The notes: generated by a model from the letters alone, not told the origin. A stretch of 64,000 bases of DNA from Pseudobacter ginsenosidimutans (GCF_007970185.1 NZ_CP042431.1:4278001-4342000), one strand, 5' to 3'; shown: positions 1 through 9,582, counted from the first letter of the stretch. Program-made: numbers and translations.

Positions 1-357
1 GTTAAGAAAATGGCTACGCAACTGGGCGCCGGTAAATCACTCTTCGTATTGTTCGATGAACTGTTCAGAGGTACCAACGTTAAAGATGCGCATGAAGGAA
101 CGGTAGCCATAACACATGCCTTTGCTGGAAAAAGGAACAGTATGTTTATCATTTCTTCTCATATTGTGGAAGCGGGAGAGGAATTGAAACAGAAATCCAA
201 TATTGGATTTCATTATCTCCCCACACGAATGAACGGCACAGTCCCTGAATATACGTACACATTGGAACGCGGTATTACCGATGACCGGCATGGCATGATC
301 ATCATTCGCAATGAAGGAATATTAGACACCCTGGCAACAGGCAAAAAAAACGGATAG
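1..357 (+). CDS. MutS-like ATPase, type 1 (MutS-1), C-terminal part only
   Basis: The reading frame is open from base 1, so the gene starts outside the window and only 118 C-terminal residues are visible. They cover the second half of a MutS-type ATPase domain: a Walker B stretch (LFVLFDELFRGTN) and the later SSHIVEAGE segment, equivalent to the ATHYFEL region of MutS. The sequence closely matches the ends of the type-1 genes at 12917-14236 and 43769-45067, which fixes its identity. It lies 27 bases before a type-2 gene, as in the two complete cassettes. It is therefore the end of a third copy of the cassette. Family membership is clear from the motifs; the cellular role is unknown. Confidence 0.85.
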   Translation, partial: VKKMATQLGAGKSLFVLFDELFRGTNVKDAHEGTVAITHAFAGKRNSMFIISSHIVEAGEELKQKSNIGFHYLPTRMNGTVPEYTYTLERGITDDRHGMIIIRNEGILDTLATGKKNG

Positions 358-384
358 TATTCCAATCAATACAAAAAAACAATC

Positions 385-1713
385 ATGAGCTTTACTATCG
401 ATAAACAATCGCTGGACGAACTGAATTTAATGGGTAAGTTCCGTCCGGGCTCTGTTTACTTTTTATTCAACCGGGTGAAAACCCGGGGTGGCGGGGAGTT
501 GCTGGATGAAATGTTCAGGCAGCCACTGACATTGGAGCATATCATCAATGAGCGTACTGCCATCTTTCAGTTCTTCCAGGATGCTAACCTGTCATTCTCC
601 TTCGATATACAACAGGTTACTTTGATGCACCAGTATGTGAATGCTTCTAATGAGCAGGGGCAGCTTGCCGGCTTTGCAAATATCCTGGTAAAGAAAGCCT
701 TGTCCGGTTTAACCCGTGATGAGCGGTATAAGTTGCTGATCCAGGGGCTGCAGGCCACAATAGTGACACTGAAGCGTTGCTATGGACTTGCGGTTGAATT
801 GTGTATGCTCGAAGGACCGTACCAACACCGGGCAAATGAGATAAAGCAGATACTCAGCTCACCTCAATTAACCAAATTAATTGAAACGGACATTTATACA
901 TCCATATCCGTTAGAACGATTGCTGAATATGATTACCTGTTAAAGCGTAAATTAAACAACGACATTAAGAGTGTATTGGATTTTATATCGGAAGTGGATG
1001 TGAATATAGCGGTAAGTAGCGTGGCAAGGGAAAGAGGTTTCACCTATGCCAGGGCGCTTCCAAAACAAATGAATAGTTTTAATGCCACCAACTTAAGGCA
1101 TCCGTGTATTGACAATGCCGTCGGTAATAACATTGAAATGCAAAAACAGAGCAATGTTATCTTTCTCACGGGGGCAAATATGGCTGGTAAGTCTACCTGG
1201 ATGAAGTCTATCGGTATCAGCATGTACCTGGCGCATATCGGTTTTCCCATTGCTGCTTCATCCATGGAATTTTCTGTAAGGGAAGGTATTTATTCCAGTA
1301 TCAATGTAGCGGATAATATAGGTTTGGGCTACAGTCACTTTTATGCAGAAGTGGTACGGGTAAAGAATGCAGCCGATGCTACGGCTACCGGCAAACACCT
1401 GCTGTTAATGTTCGATGAATTATTCAAAGGAACAAATGTAAAAGATGCCTATGATGGAACGCTGGCAGTTACAGAAGCATTTTCAGAATACGTCAATTGC
1501 TTGTTCATAGTATCTACCCATATTATTGAAGTAGGCGAGGCGCTCAAAAAAAGAAGCAATATTCAATTCACCTATATGCCTACCATAATGGAGGGCAGTG
1601 TTCCCAAATATACCTACCTGTTGGAAAAGGGTATTACGGAAGACAGGCAGGGAATGCTCATTATCCGGAATGAAGGTATTATTGAGCTGATCGGAGATTC
1701 AAAAAATATTTGA
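385..1713 (+). CDS. MutS-like ATPase, type 2 (MutS-2), 442 aa
   Basis: This is a short MutS-family protein. Its N-terminal half contains a KTRGGGELLDEMFRQPL segment resembling the start of the MutS core (lever) domain. The C-terminal half is the ATPase domain, with Walker A GANMAGKST at about residue 263, the YSHFYAEV signature region, Walker B MFDELFKGTN with Asp at about 344, and STHIIEVGE. Canonical MutS is roughly twice as long; the mismatch-binding and connector domains are absent. The Walker A has GAN where MutS normally has GPN. The ATG at 385 gives the same N-terminus (D-K-Q-x-x-x-E-L-N) as the other two type-2 copies. It probably pairs with the type-1 protein encoded just upstream, by analogy with MutS dimers; this is inference. 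Confidence 0.88.
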   Translation: MSFTIDKQSLDELNLMGKFRPGSVYFLFNRVKTRGGGELLDEMFRQPLTLEHIINERTAIFQFFQDANLSFSFDIQQVTLMHQYVNASNEQGQLAGFANILVKKALSGLTRDERYKLLIQGLQATIVTLKRCYGLAVELCMLEGPYQHRANEIKQILSSPQLTKLIETDIYTSISVRTIAEYDYLLKRKLNNDIKSVLDFISEVDVNIAVSSVARERGFTYARALPKQMNSFNATNLRHPCIDNAVGNNIEMQKQSNVIFLTGANMAGKSTWMKSIGISMYLAHIGFPIAASSMEFSVREGIYSSINVADNIGLGYSHFYAEVVRVKNAADATATGKHLLLMFDELFKGTNVKDAYDGTLAVTEAFSEYVNCLFIVSTHIIEVGEALKKRSNIQFTYMPTIMEGSVPKYTYLLEKGITEDRQGMLIIRNEGIIELIGDSKNI

Positions 1714-1742
1714 TCATATTTTCCCCTTATTATTTATGTTTG
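1709..1742 (+). promoter_or_regulatory. Bacteroidota housekeeping-type promoter upstream of sigma gene 1
   Basis: TTTG at 1709-1712 is followed after 22 bases by TATGTTTG at 1735-1742, which matches the -7 consensus TAnnTTTG. The -33 element overlaps the TGA stop of the preceding MutS-like gene. The predicted transcript would start a few bases downstream, only about 20 bases before the TTG start of the sigma gene. The spacing is slightly longer than the usual 19-21. Confidence 0.6.
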
Positions 1743-1767
1743 AGGAAGTTTATATAAGCTTCCTCTT

Positions 1768-2364
1768 TTGCATGCAGATAACCCATATAAGGAATCCGGA
1801 CTGTACACCCTGATCAGTGAAGGGAATGAAGAGGCATTCAATGAATTCTATCTTTCAGTACTACCCGAGTTCTCCTCCTACCTGATGAGCCTGCTGAAAT
1901 CCAAAGAAGCTGTGAACGATGTTTTACAGGAAGCATTGATCAGGTTTTGGTTGAGCAGGGATAAGCTTCCAGGGATCGATAACCCAAAAGCATGGCTCTC
2001 GCGCATCATCTCAAATGAATGTTACCGCTATTTACGAAAGCAAAGCGATTACCAGAAATCCACTAAGACCCTCGATCAGCCACAGGAATTGGAGGGGGAG
2101 CTGCTGTATCAGACAGATATGGATCTGGCTTTCCGAGAAACACAAGGGCTGATCCGGGGCATCGTACAGGATCTTTCACCCCGACAGAAATCCATTTACC
2201 AGTTGAGCAGGGAATCCGGATTGACCATTCCTCAAATTGCTGATAAACTGGGAGTGTCATCAAATTATGTGCGCAAGACCCTCGTACTCTCACTTAAGCT
2301 TATTCAAAAAAGATTAAAAGAAGCAGGAGTTTCCCTGCCCATGGTGCTTTTACTGCTGCCTTAA
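1768..2364 (+). CDS. ECF sigma factor of cassette A (FecI-like, 198 aa)
   Basis: This is an extracytoplasmic-function sigma factor, expected to direct RNA polymerase to the promoters of the fecR-susCD genes that follow. Region 2 is seen around residues 30-95 (KSKEAVNDVLQEALIRFW, then NPKAWLSRIISNECYRYLRK). The region 4 helix-turn-helix is around 135-185 (LSPRQKSIYQLSRESGLT, IPQIADKLGVSSNYVRKTL). There is no ATG in frame upstream of region 2; the frame is open from 1744 and TTG at 1768 is the most reasonable start. The protein ends in a hydrophobic tail (MVLLLLP), as do the other three sigma factors here. The fecR gene follows after 58 bases. Confidence 0.85.
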   Translation: MHADNPYKESGLYTLISEGNEEAFNEFYLSVLPEFSSYLMSLLKSKEAVNDVLQEALIRFWLSRDKLPGIDNPKAWLSRIISNECYRYLRKQSDYQKSTKTLDQPQELEGELLYQTDMDLAFRETQGLIRGIVQDLSPRQKSIYQLSRESGLTIPQIADKLGVSSNYVRKTLVLSLKLIQKRLKEAGVSLPMVLLLLP

Positions 2365-2383
2365 AATTTTTTTGGGCCGATGG

Positions 2384-2413
2384 GTCCTAAATTGAATTCT
2401 CAGGGTCGTACTA
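2384..2413 (+). promoter_or_regulatory. Candidate ECF-sigma promoter before fecR of cassette A
   Basis: GTCC at 2384 is followed 21 bases later by GGTCGTACTA at 2404-2413, nine bases before the fecR ATG. Comparable pairs occur between sigma and fecR in the three other cassettes. The motif was found by aligning the four intergenic stretches by eye; it is not an established consensus. Confidence 0.4.
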
Positions 2414-2422
2414 TAGATAATC

Positions 2423-3652
2423 ATGAAAAAGGAACGTCTCGCATATTTGTTGATGCAGTACAGTAACGATCTGGCCGATGCGGCAGAGCGTGAAGAACTG
2501 TTCGGTTATCTGGCCGCAGATGAAAGCAAAGAATCTTTCACTGACCTGGTGGCTGACTTTCTGTTACAACATGAACAAAAGAATGAAGATCTCACTCCAT
2601 TCCAGCACCTGGCCTTTGCGGCAGCGGCTGTTGACAGAGATATTTTTAAAGAAATACCGTCTGACAAGCCAGTTCAAAAAATATTCTTCCTGCGCAGAGC
2701 CTGGCTCAGGTATGCAGCTGCACTGATTGTACTCGCAGGCATTGCGGTAATGGCCATCGTGATGTTCAGGAATTCCGGATCTTCCAAACAGGAGATCGTT
2801 GCAACGCCTGAGAATATCTTACCGGGTTCAGATAAAGCCATTCTTACATTGGCGGATGGAAGGTCCATTGCGCTGGATACCGTGAAAGCCGGGCTCATGG
2901 CGATGCAGGGCCAGGCGCAGATCGAGAAAAAGGAAGATGGTCAGATCGTTTACAATGGAACGAATGCCGGTAAGGAAATAATGATGAATACCCTGAGTAC
3001 GCCGAGAGGTGGACAATACAGGCTGCTCCTGCCCGACGGAACAGAAGTTTGGCTGAATGCAGCCAGCTCCATCCGTTATCCCGCCAGCTTTGCAGGAAAT
3101 GAAAGAAGAGTGACCATTACAGGTGAAGCTTATTTTGATGTGGCAAAGAATAAGTCAAAACCATTCTTTGTAGACATCGATGGCAAAGCATCCTTAGAAG
3201 TACTGGGCACCAGTTTCAATATCAACGCCTATTCCGATGAACCCGTGATCAATACCGCTTTGCTGGAGGGAGCTGTTAGAGTGACGGCATTGACCAGCCT
3301 GCAAAAAAGATCACAGTCAGATAAAGCCGAACCATCAAATATAGTACTACGGCCGGGGCAGCAGGCAAGCATCGATAAGTCCGGAATAATGAAAGTAGAC
3401 CTGGCAGAACGGAGTATTGTAATGGCCTGGCGCGAAGGCGTGTTCAGGTACAATTACACTGATTTCGATGTAGTGCTCCGCCAGTTGAGCCGCTGGTACG
3501 ATATCGATGTACAATATGAAAAAGGAATTCCTGATCAGAAATTCACAGGCGAGATACGCCGGGACTACACACTTTCACAGGCATTGAGCATTCTTGAAGG
3601 CATGGACGTTCATTTCCGGCTGGAAGGCAAAAAGCTCATTGTGCTTCCCTGA
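2423..3652 (+). CDS. FecR-type anti-sigma factor of cassette A (409 aa)
   Basis: This is an inner-membrane regulator that receives the signal from the SusC receptor in the periplasm and controls the adjacent ECF sigma. A short cytoplasmic N-terminal segment is followed by one membrane helix (about residues 95-115, AALIVLAGIAVMAIVMF). A FecR domain follows (about 185-300, with LLPDGTEVWLNAASSIRYP and VTITGEAYFDVAKN). The DUF4974-type C-terminal domain (about 340-409) contains VLRQLSRWYDIDVQYE. The length is usual for the family. The start ATG directly follows the candidate ECF promoter. Its partner is probably the STN domain of the SusC gene downstream. Confidence 0.92.
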   Translation: MKKERLAYLLMQYSNDLADAAEREELFGYLAADESKESFTDLVADFLLQHEQKNEDLTPFQHLAFAAAAVDRDIFKEIPSDKPVQKIFFLRRAWLRYAAALIVLAGIAVMAIVMFRNSGSSKQEIVATPENILPGSDKAILTLADGRSIALDTVKAGLMAMQGQAQIEKKEDGQIVYNGTNAGKEIMMNTLSTPRGGQYRLLLPDGTEVWLNAASSIRYPASFAGNERRVTITGEAYFDVAKNKSKPFFVDIDGKASLEVLGTSFNINAYSDEPVINTALLEGAVRVTALTSLQKRSQSDKAEPSNIVLRPGQQASIDKSGIMKVDLAERSIVMAWREGVFRYNYTDFDVVLRQLSRWYDIDVQYEKGIPDQKFTGEIRRDYTLSQALSILEGMDVHFRLEGKKLIVLP

Positions 3653-3704
3653 CCTTATTCTTCTGTAAATACAGCAATTAAACCAATCCATTTACACATT
3701 CGTT

Positions 3705-3759
3705 CACCGGCAGGTTTCGGTAGCCGGTGTATTTAGTCCCTGACCGCTGGTCTGAGGGA
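3705..3759 (+). other. Stem-loops in the fecR-susC gap of cassette A
   Basis: The 215-base gap between fecR and susC contains two inverted repeats: CACCGGC at 3705-3711 with GCCGGTG at 3723-3729, and TCCCTGACC at 3737-3745 with GGTC-tg-AGGGA at 3749-3759. Neither has a T-run, so they look more like RNA stability or processing elements than terminators. Two other cassettes carry a hairpin at the same relative place. Confidence 0.4.
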
Positions 3760-3867
3760 GAAATTATGTTGTCACCAAAACGATTCATGTAACCCCAGGC
3801 TGCTGCCTGCTTTCCGTTACCGGCATTACCGGTGCAACAAAGTGAAGGCATTCAAAAAAGGAGAATT

Positions 3868-6800
3868 ATGAGACAAAGCAAAACTGCAAACACTTCCCCC
3901 GGCTTAGCTAATACGCTGGTCAGGCAATCTGCTCCCCGGTTGATCTGCCTGCTGCTGATCATTGCTGCAACGCTTTTGCCTGCTACCGGTACAGCGCAAA
4001 CGATCACGCTGAATTCAAAGCGAATTTCCCTGAAACAGATTTTTGCCGAGATCAAAAAACAAACAGGATATGCTGTTATCTACAATGCCAAAGTGATCAA
4101 TGATAATGTGATGATATCGGTCAGCGCCAAAGACCAGCCCTTCGAATCATTCATCAAGACCGTGTTGCAGGATCAGCCCATTGCCTACAAAATAGTGGGT
4201 ACTACCATCGTGTTGCGGAAAGAAGAAAAACCTGCATCAACTACCGGTAATGGACAAATGAATGAAGAAGCTGTCAGTCAGGCTACTGGCATCATCCTGG
4301 ATGAAGCTACCAAAAACGGTATCGCGGGTGTGAGTGTTGTGAACAAACGAACCGGTAAAGGCACACAGTCTGATGTTTTGGGCAAATTTACTTTGAAAGA
4401 CACGGAGCAGGGCGACGTGATCACCTGTACAATGATCGGCTATCAACCCATTACCACAACGGTTGACAAATATACCATGGTGGTCATGAAGATCGCAGTG
4501 GATGAGCTGGACAAAATGGTGATACAGGCATACGGAAAAACCAGCAGGAGGCTGGCAACCGGAGATATCACCAGGATCAGCGGGGAAGAGATCGGTAAAC
4601 AATCGATCATGAATCCGCTGCTGGCGCTGCAGGGCAGGGTGCCCGGAGTGATCGTTACTCCTTCGAGCGGCAATCCCAGCAGTCCGGTGAAAGTAGTGAT
4701 GATGGGAAGGAATTCACTGAACAGGGACTTTTCTCCCGAACCATTGTACATCATCGATGGCGTACCTCAAACCATTCTCGATCTCAGCAATAATCTCAGG
4801 TATATGTCGAATGAAGGAGCATCTACCGGATATATCCAGGCCGGGGTCTCCAATACGATGGGACAAAGTCCCTTGTACGGTATCGATCCTAAAGAGATAG
4901 AAAGTATTGAAGTATTGAAAGATGCCGATGCAACGTCTATCTACGGATCGCGCGGCGCCAATGGCGTGATACTGATCACCACCAAAAGAGCGAAACCGGG
5001 CAAAACCAGTTTCGGCATTTCTTTTACACAGGGAATCTCCAATGCCTTGCGCAGGGCCAGGGTCCTGAGTACGGAGGAATACATCAAATACAGAAAGGAG
5101 GCATTCAAGAACGATGGAATACTGCCCACGGTCAATACTGCACCGGACCTGATGCTATGGGATACTACCAGGAATACCAACTGGCAGAAGGAATTGTTCC
5201 AGACAGCAAAGAACACCGGTATCAGTGCAACACTATCGGGAGGGGATGTCCGCAATTCATTCCGCCTGAGTGTGAACTATAATGATAACAGGGCCATCAC
5301 AGTAGGTAAAGGAAAAAATGAAGCGGCCATGATATTACTCAATGCCGGGCATTCCAGTACTGACCAGAAATTACGTGTGTCTGTTGGTGTTAGTTACAGG
5401 TTCACCAATATAGATGCTGTGGCGCTGGGAGGCGATGAACTGATCGCTCCCAATGCTCCTGCTGTTTTTGACAGCCTGGGGAATTTGAATTACCTGGGCT
5501 GGAATCCTGATGCAAGAACAAGATTATTCCCTTTCGGCTCTGTGAACCAGCCGAATATTGCCAAAACCAATATCCTGTCCGCCAATACACAGATCAGTTA
5601 CAAATTGCTGAAAGGATTGAGTATTGAAATCACCGGCGGATATACCAGCTCCCGCAATACCAACAACAGGTTTCAAACTATCGGCTCTAATGATCCGCGG
5701 CTGGTGAGCACGGGAACAGCCATATTTGCCAGTACCAATACCAGCACATGGATCGTGGAGCCAGGTATCAGGTATTCCGGATTTTTGAGTAAGGGAAGTT
5801 TTGAAGTGATGGTGGGAGGCAGTCTGCAAAATGCGCTCACTACTGCCAATACCATCACAGGCCGGGGCTATACCAATGACAACCTGATCGGCACCATTGC
5901 CAATGCAGCTACTATCCAGGTGAACGATGGCTATGGCCAGTACAAGTATACCGCCATGTTCGGCCGGATCGCATACAATTGGGAGAATAAATACATCATT
6001 AACCTGAATGGGAGAAGGGACGGCTCTTCAAGATTTGCACCGGGCAAGCAATTCGGGAATTTCGGATCTGTAGGCGTCAGCTGGAATTTGTCGGAAGAAG
6101 AATGGATGAAAAGAATGCTCCCATCATGGATATCGTTCATCAAGATCAGGGGTAGTTTTGGCATCACGGGTGGAGATGGAATTGGCGATTATCAATACCT
6201 GGCCCGCTGGTCTGCCGCTTCCATGCTTCCTTACAACACGGTGAGGCCATTCACCCTCAGTCAGCCTGTGAACCAGGTATACCATTGGCAGAGCAATAAA
6301 CAATTGGCCGGTGCATTGGAATTTGCTCTATGGGATAACAGGATCAATGTTTCGGCTACTCTTCAACGTGGTATTGCCAGGGATCAGCTGACCCAATTTC
6401 CCACTCCTCTATATTCAGGATTCCGGAATGTAACGGCCAATCATCCGGCTAAGATCGGGAACCTTACCAGGGGACTGGCTGTAGATGCCGTATTGATCAG
6501 ACGCAAGGATTTCGAATGGCAGGCTGGCTTCAATATCGGTAATTTCTCCAATAAGCTGCTGGCCTATCCCGGCCTGGAATTGTCGCCCTACGCATCCATT
6601 TACCAGATCGGACAATCACTGAATACACAATATCTGCTCCATTACCTGGGCGTCGACCCGCTCTCAGGTGAATTCAGTTTCGAAGATCATAACAAGGATG
6701 GAAAGATCTCTGATGATGGACAGCAACCCAGGGGCCTTGGCCTTGACGATCGCTATGTAGCCATCAATATGGATCCCAAATACGACGGAGGTTTCAGAAC

Positions 6801-7233
6801 TGCATTGTCCTACAAGGGAGCACAACTCTCCATGAACTTCAGTTTCAGAAGGGCCTGGATGATGGCATCCTTCCTCACCAACAGGCCCGGCGCCATGAGG
6901 AATATCTTCATACCATCCGAAGGCATCACCAATTACTGGCAAAAGCCCGGTGATATTGCAAAATATCCCAGGCTCACTACTGTACAAACTTATTCCATCT
7001 CCAATTCCGACGGAGGTTATATGGATATTTCCTACCTGCAAATGAATAATATCTCATTGAGCTATTCACTGAAGGAAAAGCTTGTTCATAAGGCAGGAAT
7101 GAAAACCTGTATGCTGTCGCTTACCCTTTCCAATATTTTCACCATCACACAGTATCCGGGAATAGACCCTGTTGTGGGATTGGGGCTGCCATCTCAAAAA
7201 CAGATCAATGGAACTATCTCCTTCACTTTCTAA
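3868..7233 (+). CDS. SusC/RagA-type TonB-dependent receptor with STN domain, cassette A
   Basis: This is an outer-membrane barrel for energy-dependent uptake that also signals. The ATG at 3868 is preceded by GGAG four bases away and starts a protein of 1,121 aa with a signal peptide. Order of domains: STN (from TITLNSKRISLKQIFAEI), a carboxypeptidase-regulatory-like beta domain (ATGIILDEATKNGIAGVSV), the plug (AYGKTSRRLATGDI, LLALQGRVPGV, PLYIIDGVP, SIEVLKDADATSIYGSRGA), then the barrel, ending in an aromatic residue (ISFTF). The STN domain implies contact with the FecR encoded upstream. The susD gene starts 10 bases after its stop. The ligand cannot be read from the sequence. Confidence 0.93.
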   Translation: MRQSKTANTSPGLANTLVRQSAPRLICLLLIIAATLLPATGTAQTITLNSKRISLKQIFAEIKKQTGYAVIYNAKVINDNVMISVSAKDQPFESFIKTVLQDQPIAYKIVGTTIVLRKEEKPASTTGNGQMNEEAVSQATGIILDEATKNGIAGVSVVNKRTGKGTQSDVLGKFTLKDTEQGDVITCTMIGYQPITTTVDKYTMVVMKIAVDELDKMVIQAYGKTSRRLATGDITRISGEEIGKQSIMNPLLALQGRVPGVIVTPSSGNPSSPVKVVMMGRNSLNRDFSPEPLYIIDGVPQTILDLSNNLRYMSNEGASTGYIQAGVSNTMGQSPLYGIDPKEIESIEVLKDADATSIYGSRGANGVILITTKRAKPGKTSFGISFTQGISNALRRARVLSTEEYIKYRKEAFKNDGILPTVNTAPDLMLWDTTRNTNWQKELFQTAKNTGISATLSGGDVRNSFRLSVNYNDNRAITVGKGKNEAAMILLNAGHSSTDQKLRVSVGVSYRFTNIDAVALGGDELIAPNAPAVFDSLGNLNYLGWNPDARTRLFPFGSVNQPNIAKTNILSANTQISYKLLKGLSIEITGGYTSSRNTNNRFQTIGSNDPRLVSTGTAIFASTNTSTWIVEPGIRYSGFLSKGSFEVMVGGSLQNALTTANTITGRGYTNDNLIGTIANAATIQVNDGYGQYKYTAMFGRIAYNWENKYIINLNGRRDGSSRFAPGKQFGNFGSVGVSWNLSEEEWMKRMLPSWISFIKIRGSFGITGGDGIGDYQYLARWSAASMLPYNTVRPFTLSQPVNQVYHWQSNKQLAGALEFALWDNRINVSATLQRGIARDQLTQFPTPLYSGFRNVTANHPAKIGNLTRGLAVDAVLIRRKDFEWQAGFNIGNFSNKLLAYPGLELSPYASIYQIGQSLNTQYLLHYLGVDPLSGEFSFEDHNKDGKISDDGQQPRGLGLDDRYVAINMDPKYDGGFRTALSYKGAQLSMNFSFRRAWMMASFLTNRPGAMRNIFIPSEGITNYWQKPGDIAKYPRLTTVQTYSISNSDGGYMDISYLQMNNISLSYSLKEKLVHKAGMKTCMLSLTLSNIFTITQYPGIDPVVGLGLPSQKQINGTISFTF

Positions 7234-7243
7234 AAACCCTGCT

Positions 7244-8740
7244 ATGCTGCTGAATCAAAAATGTTTCTATACAGGATTTCTCATTACAGCAATCCTATTG
7301 CTGTTCGCTTCCTGCAAAAAATGGATCCAGATTCCTCCTCCCAAAAACACCATAGTTACAGAACAGGTGTTCCAGGACGAGGCCCAGGCTGAAGGAGCCA
7401 TGTCGGGATTGTATACCATGATGATCAATGGCGAAGCTGCCGGTGCGCAACCGGGAATAGCCTCCAACAATTACAGCGCAGGTTATCTCACGGTGGCCAC
7501 CGGGCAGTCTTCCGATGAATTATTCCCGTACAGGGGCTCCACCATCCTGAAGGACTACCTGCTGGCAACCAATAAGCTCACGGGCTTACAGGACGAAGCC
7601 ATTACACCACTCTGGAATTCCGCCTATAAAACAATCTATAATGCCAATGGCATCATCGAGGGAATTGCCGCTACCGTATCAGGGACCTTGTCTGAAAAAA
7701 GCCGCCGTGAATTCACAGCCGAAGCAAAATTCGTGCGCGCGCTCTCTTATTTCTATCTCACCAATCTTTTTGGCGATCTGCCATTGGCCCTGACTATCGA
7801 TTTCCACCAAACCGTAAAAGTGAAAAAGTCGACACAGGCACAGGTATACGAGCAGATCATCAAAGACCTGAAAGATGCGATAGCGGATATGCCTTCCAGT
7901 TATGAAAGGGGAAAAGGTGAAAGGATCAGGCCCAATAAATGGGCGGCCACTGCATTGCTGGCAAGGGTTTATCTCTATCAGAAAGATTATCCCGCTGCTG
8001 CTGCCACCGCCACTGAAGTGATCAATGAACAGGTGCTTTACAAACTGGAACCCGATCTCAATAAAGTATTCCGGGCCAATAGCACGGAAGCGATCTGGCA
8101 ACTGAAACAAGCCACCACCACCAATATCAGGGATGCCACTCCTGAGGGTTATTTACTTCTTCCCACAACTGCGCATAAGAGTGCAGCAATCTATTGTCTG
8201 ACAGACCAGCTCCTGCAGGCATTCGAAGCCGGAGACAAGCGAAGGGAGGATTGGGTGGATAGTACCGATAATACCCTGAGTGGTTCAGGGCAGCCTCCGG
8301 CGTTTACTTTCTATCCTGCCAAGTATAAGATCGGTGGCGCCAATTTCAATACAGGCATGCCTGCCGAATATTATATGGTGATACGCCTGGCAGAAATGTA
8401 TCTGATCAGAGCGGAAGCCACAGCCAACGGAGCTTTGGGCGGCCCCGCCGATGGTGTGAATGATCTGAATGAGATCAGGAGAAGGGCAGGGCTGGATGAA
8501 CTCCCTTCCACTATTACGCAGGATGAACTGATTATCGCTATTGAAAAAGAAAGGCAGGTTGAGCTGTTCTGCGAGTGGGCGCATCGCTGGATGGACCTGA
8601 AAAGAACAGGCAGGGCGCACGATGTGATTTCCGTTATCCCCATGAAACAACCCTGGGCAGGCGATCACCAGTTCCTTTACCCCATTCCCAGAAATGATCG
8701 CCGCGATAATCCCCTGCTGAGTCAAAACGAAGGTTACTAA
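7244..8740 (+). CDS. SusD/RagB-family outer-membrane lipoprotein, cassette A
   Basis: This is a surface ligand-binding lid for the SusC barrel encoded just upstream. The ATG at 7244 gives 498 aa with a lipoprotein signal peptide ending in the lipobox LLFASC-KK. Earlier in-frame starts (7172, 7208) lie inside susC and would bury the signal peptide. SusD features include the N-terminal TPR-like part with SALYTMM-like helices (AMSGLYTMM), KFVRALSYFYLTNLFGDLPL, the RPNKWAATALLARVYLYQKDY segment, and the C-terminal RLAEMYLIRAEATAN and WMDLKRTGRA regions. The paralogue of cassette B (38162-39634) has the same layout. Confidence 0.93.
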   Translation: MLLNQKCFYTGFLITAILLLFASCKKWIQIPPPKNTIVTEQVFQDEAQAEGAMSGLYTMMINGEAAGAQPGIASNNYSAGYLTVATGQSSDELFPYRGSTILKDYLLATNKLTGLQDEAITPLWNSAYKTIYNANGIIEGIAATVSGTLSEKSRREFTAEAKFVRALSYFYLTNLFGDLPLALTIDFHQTVKVKKSTQAQVYEQIIKDLKDAIADMPSSYERGKGERIRPNKWAATALLARVYLYQKDYPAAAATATEVINEQVLYKLEPDLNKVFRANSTEAIWQLKQATTTNIRDATPEGYLLLPTTAHKSAAIYCLTDQLLQAFEAGDKRREDWVDSTDNTLSGSGQPPAFTFYPAKYKIGGANFNTGMPAEYYMVIRLAEMYLIRAEATANGALGGPADGVNDLNEIRRRAGLDELPSTITQDELIIAIEKERQVELFCEWAHRWMDLKRTGRAHDVISVIPMKQPWAGDHQFLYPIPRNDRRDNPLLSQNEGY

Positions 8741-8761
8741 TCCCTGATCAAACCATATTGT

Positions 8762-9550
8762 ATGAAGCATAACATAAAGGCATATACGCAAATTATCCGG
8801 TTGCACAACAGACTTTTTGCAATGGCTGTATTGCTGGTCTTTTCTTTCGCATCCTGTAATAAGGAAGTGACTACAGCCGGAACAGCTTCCCTTTCCATCA
8901 TCAATGCCATTCCCGGCAGCAATGACCTGCTTCCGAATTTCAGACAGGAGGGCGCTATCCTGTACAAGCAGGCCGCAATACTGAGGTACAAGATCTTTTT
9001 CATGACCGATAACCGGATCAGGTATTACAGTGGACAGCAACGTCTCCGCATATACCAGATGCCGGATACTACCAGTAAAGACCAGCCGCTGTTCGATCTC
9101 CACCTCGATCTTCCGGTAGGATCCATACATACCTTATTCCTGACCGGATCGCCGGATGCGCCGGACACGGTGATGATCAGGAACGAGCAGATCCCCTTCT
9201 TTCCGCAGAGCGACAGCGCCATGGCCATCAGGTTCGTCAACCTGAGTAAAGGCAGCGCTCCTGTAAGTATCAATATCAAAGGGCTGGCCGATGGATCGGA
9301 AGTGCAAAGCCTGAACTACAAGGCCATCACCGGTTTTGCAAACTACCCGGTGCGTCTTCAGTTACAGGACTATGTTTTTGAATTCCGCGATGCTGCAACA
9401 GGAACATTGCTGGCCAGCTATACTACATTGGGATTAAAGCAAACAGCGCCCAACCCCTGGATATATAAAAGCTTTACGATTGCCTTTACAGGAATACCCG
9501 GAACAACAGGTGCAACTTCGCCGGATGTATTCCTTGTGCCACATTATTAG
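8762..9550 (+). CDS. DUF4397-like lipoprotein, cassette A (262 aa)
   Basis: This is a predicted lipoprotein: the hydrophobic signal runs to LVFSFASC-NKE. After it comes a beta-rich region starting ASLSIINAIPGSND, and a second related segment MAIRFVNLSKGSAPVSINI, both resembling the opening strands of DUF4397 domains. The assignment rests on this pattern and is moderate. The gene sits 21 bases after susD and its stop overlaps a possible GTG upstream of the ABC ATPase gene. A clear homologue occupies the same place in cassette B (39676-40449), while the two thioredoxin-tailed cassettes lack it. It may be an accessory surface or periplasmic component linking SusCD with the ABC proteins; that role is inference. 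Confidence 0.65.
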   Translation: MKHNIKAYTQIIRLHNRLFAMAVLLVFSFASCNKEVTTAGTASLSIINAIPGSNDLLPNFRQEGAILYKQAAILRYKIFFMTDNRIRYYSGQQRLRIYQMPDTTSKDQPLFDLHLDLPVGSIHTLFLTGSPDAPDTVMIRNEQIPFFPQSDSAMAIRFVNLSKGSAPVSINIKGLADGSEVQSLNYKAITGFANYPVRLQLQDYVFEFRDAATGTLLASYTTLGLKQTAPNPWIYKSFTIAFTGIPGTTGATSPDVFLVPHY

Positions 9551-9582
9551 TGCGTGAACAAAACAATCTTATTTCAAATATC

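Noticed and set aside
7172-7243. Earlier in-frame start for the cassette A SusD
   Set aside because: It would overlap the end of susC by about 60 bases and place a polar stretch before the lipoprotein signal; ATG 7244 gives a normal signal peptide.
8285-9130. Open frame of 281 codons on the minus strand
   Set aside because: It lies opposite susD and the DUF4397-like gene, both clearly coding on the plus strand; its translation shows no domain or signal.
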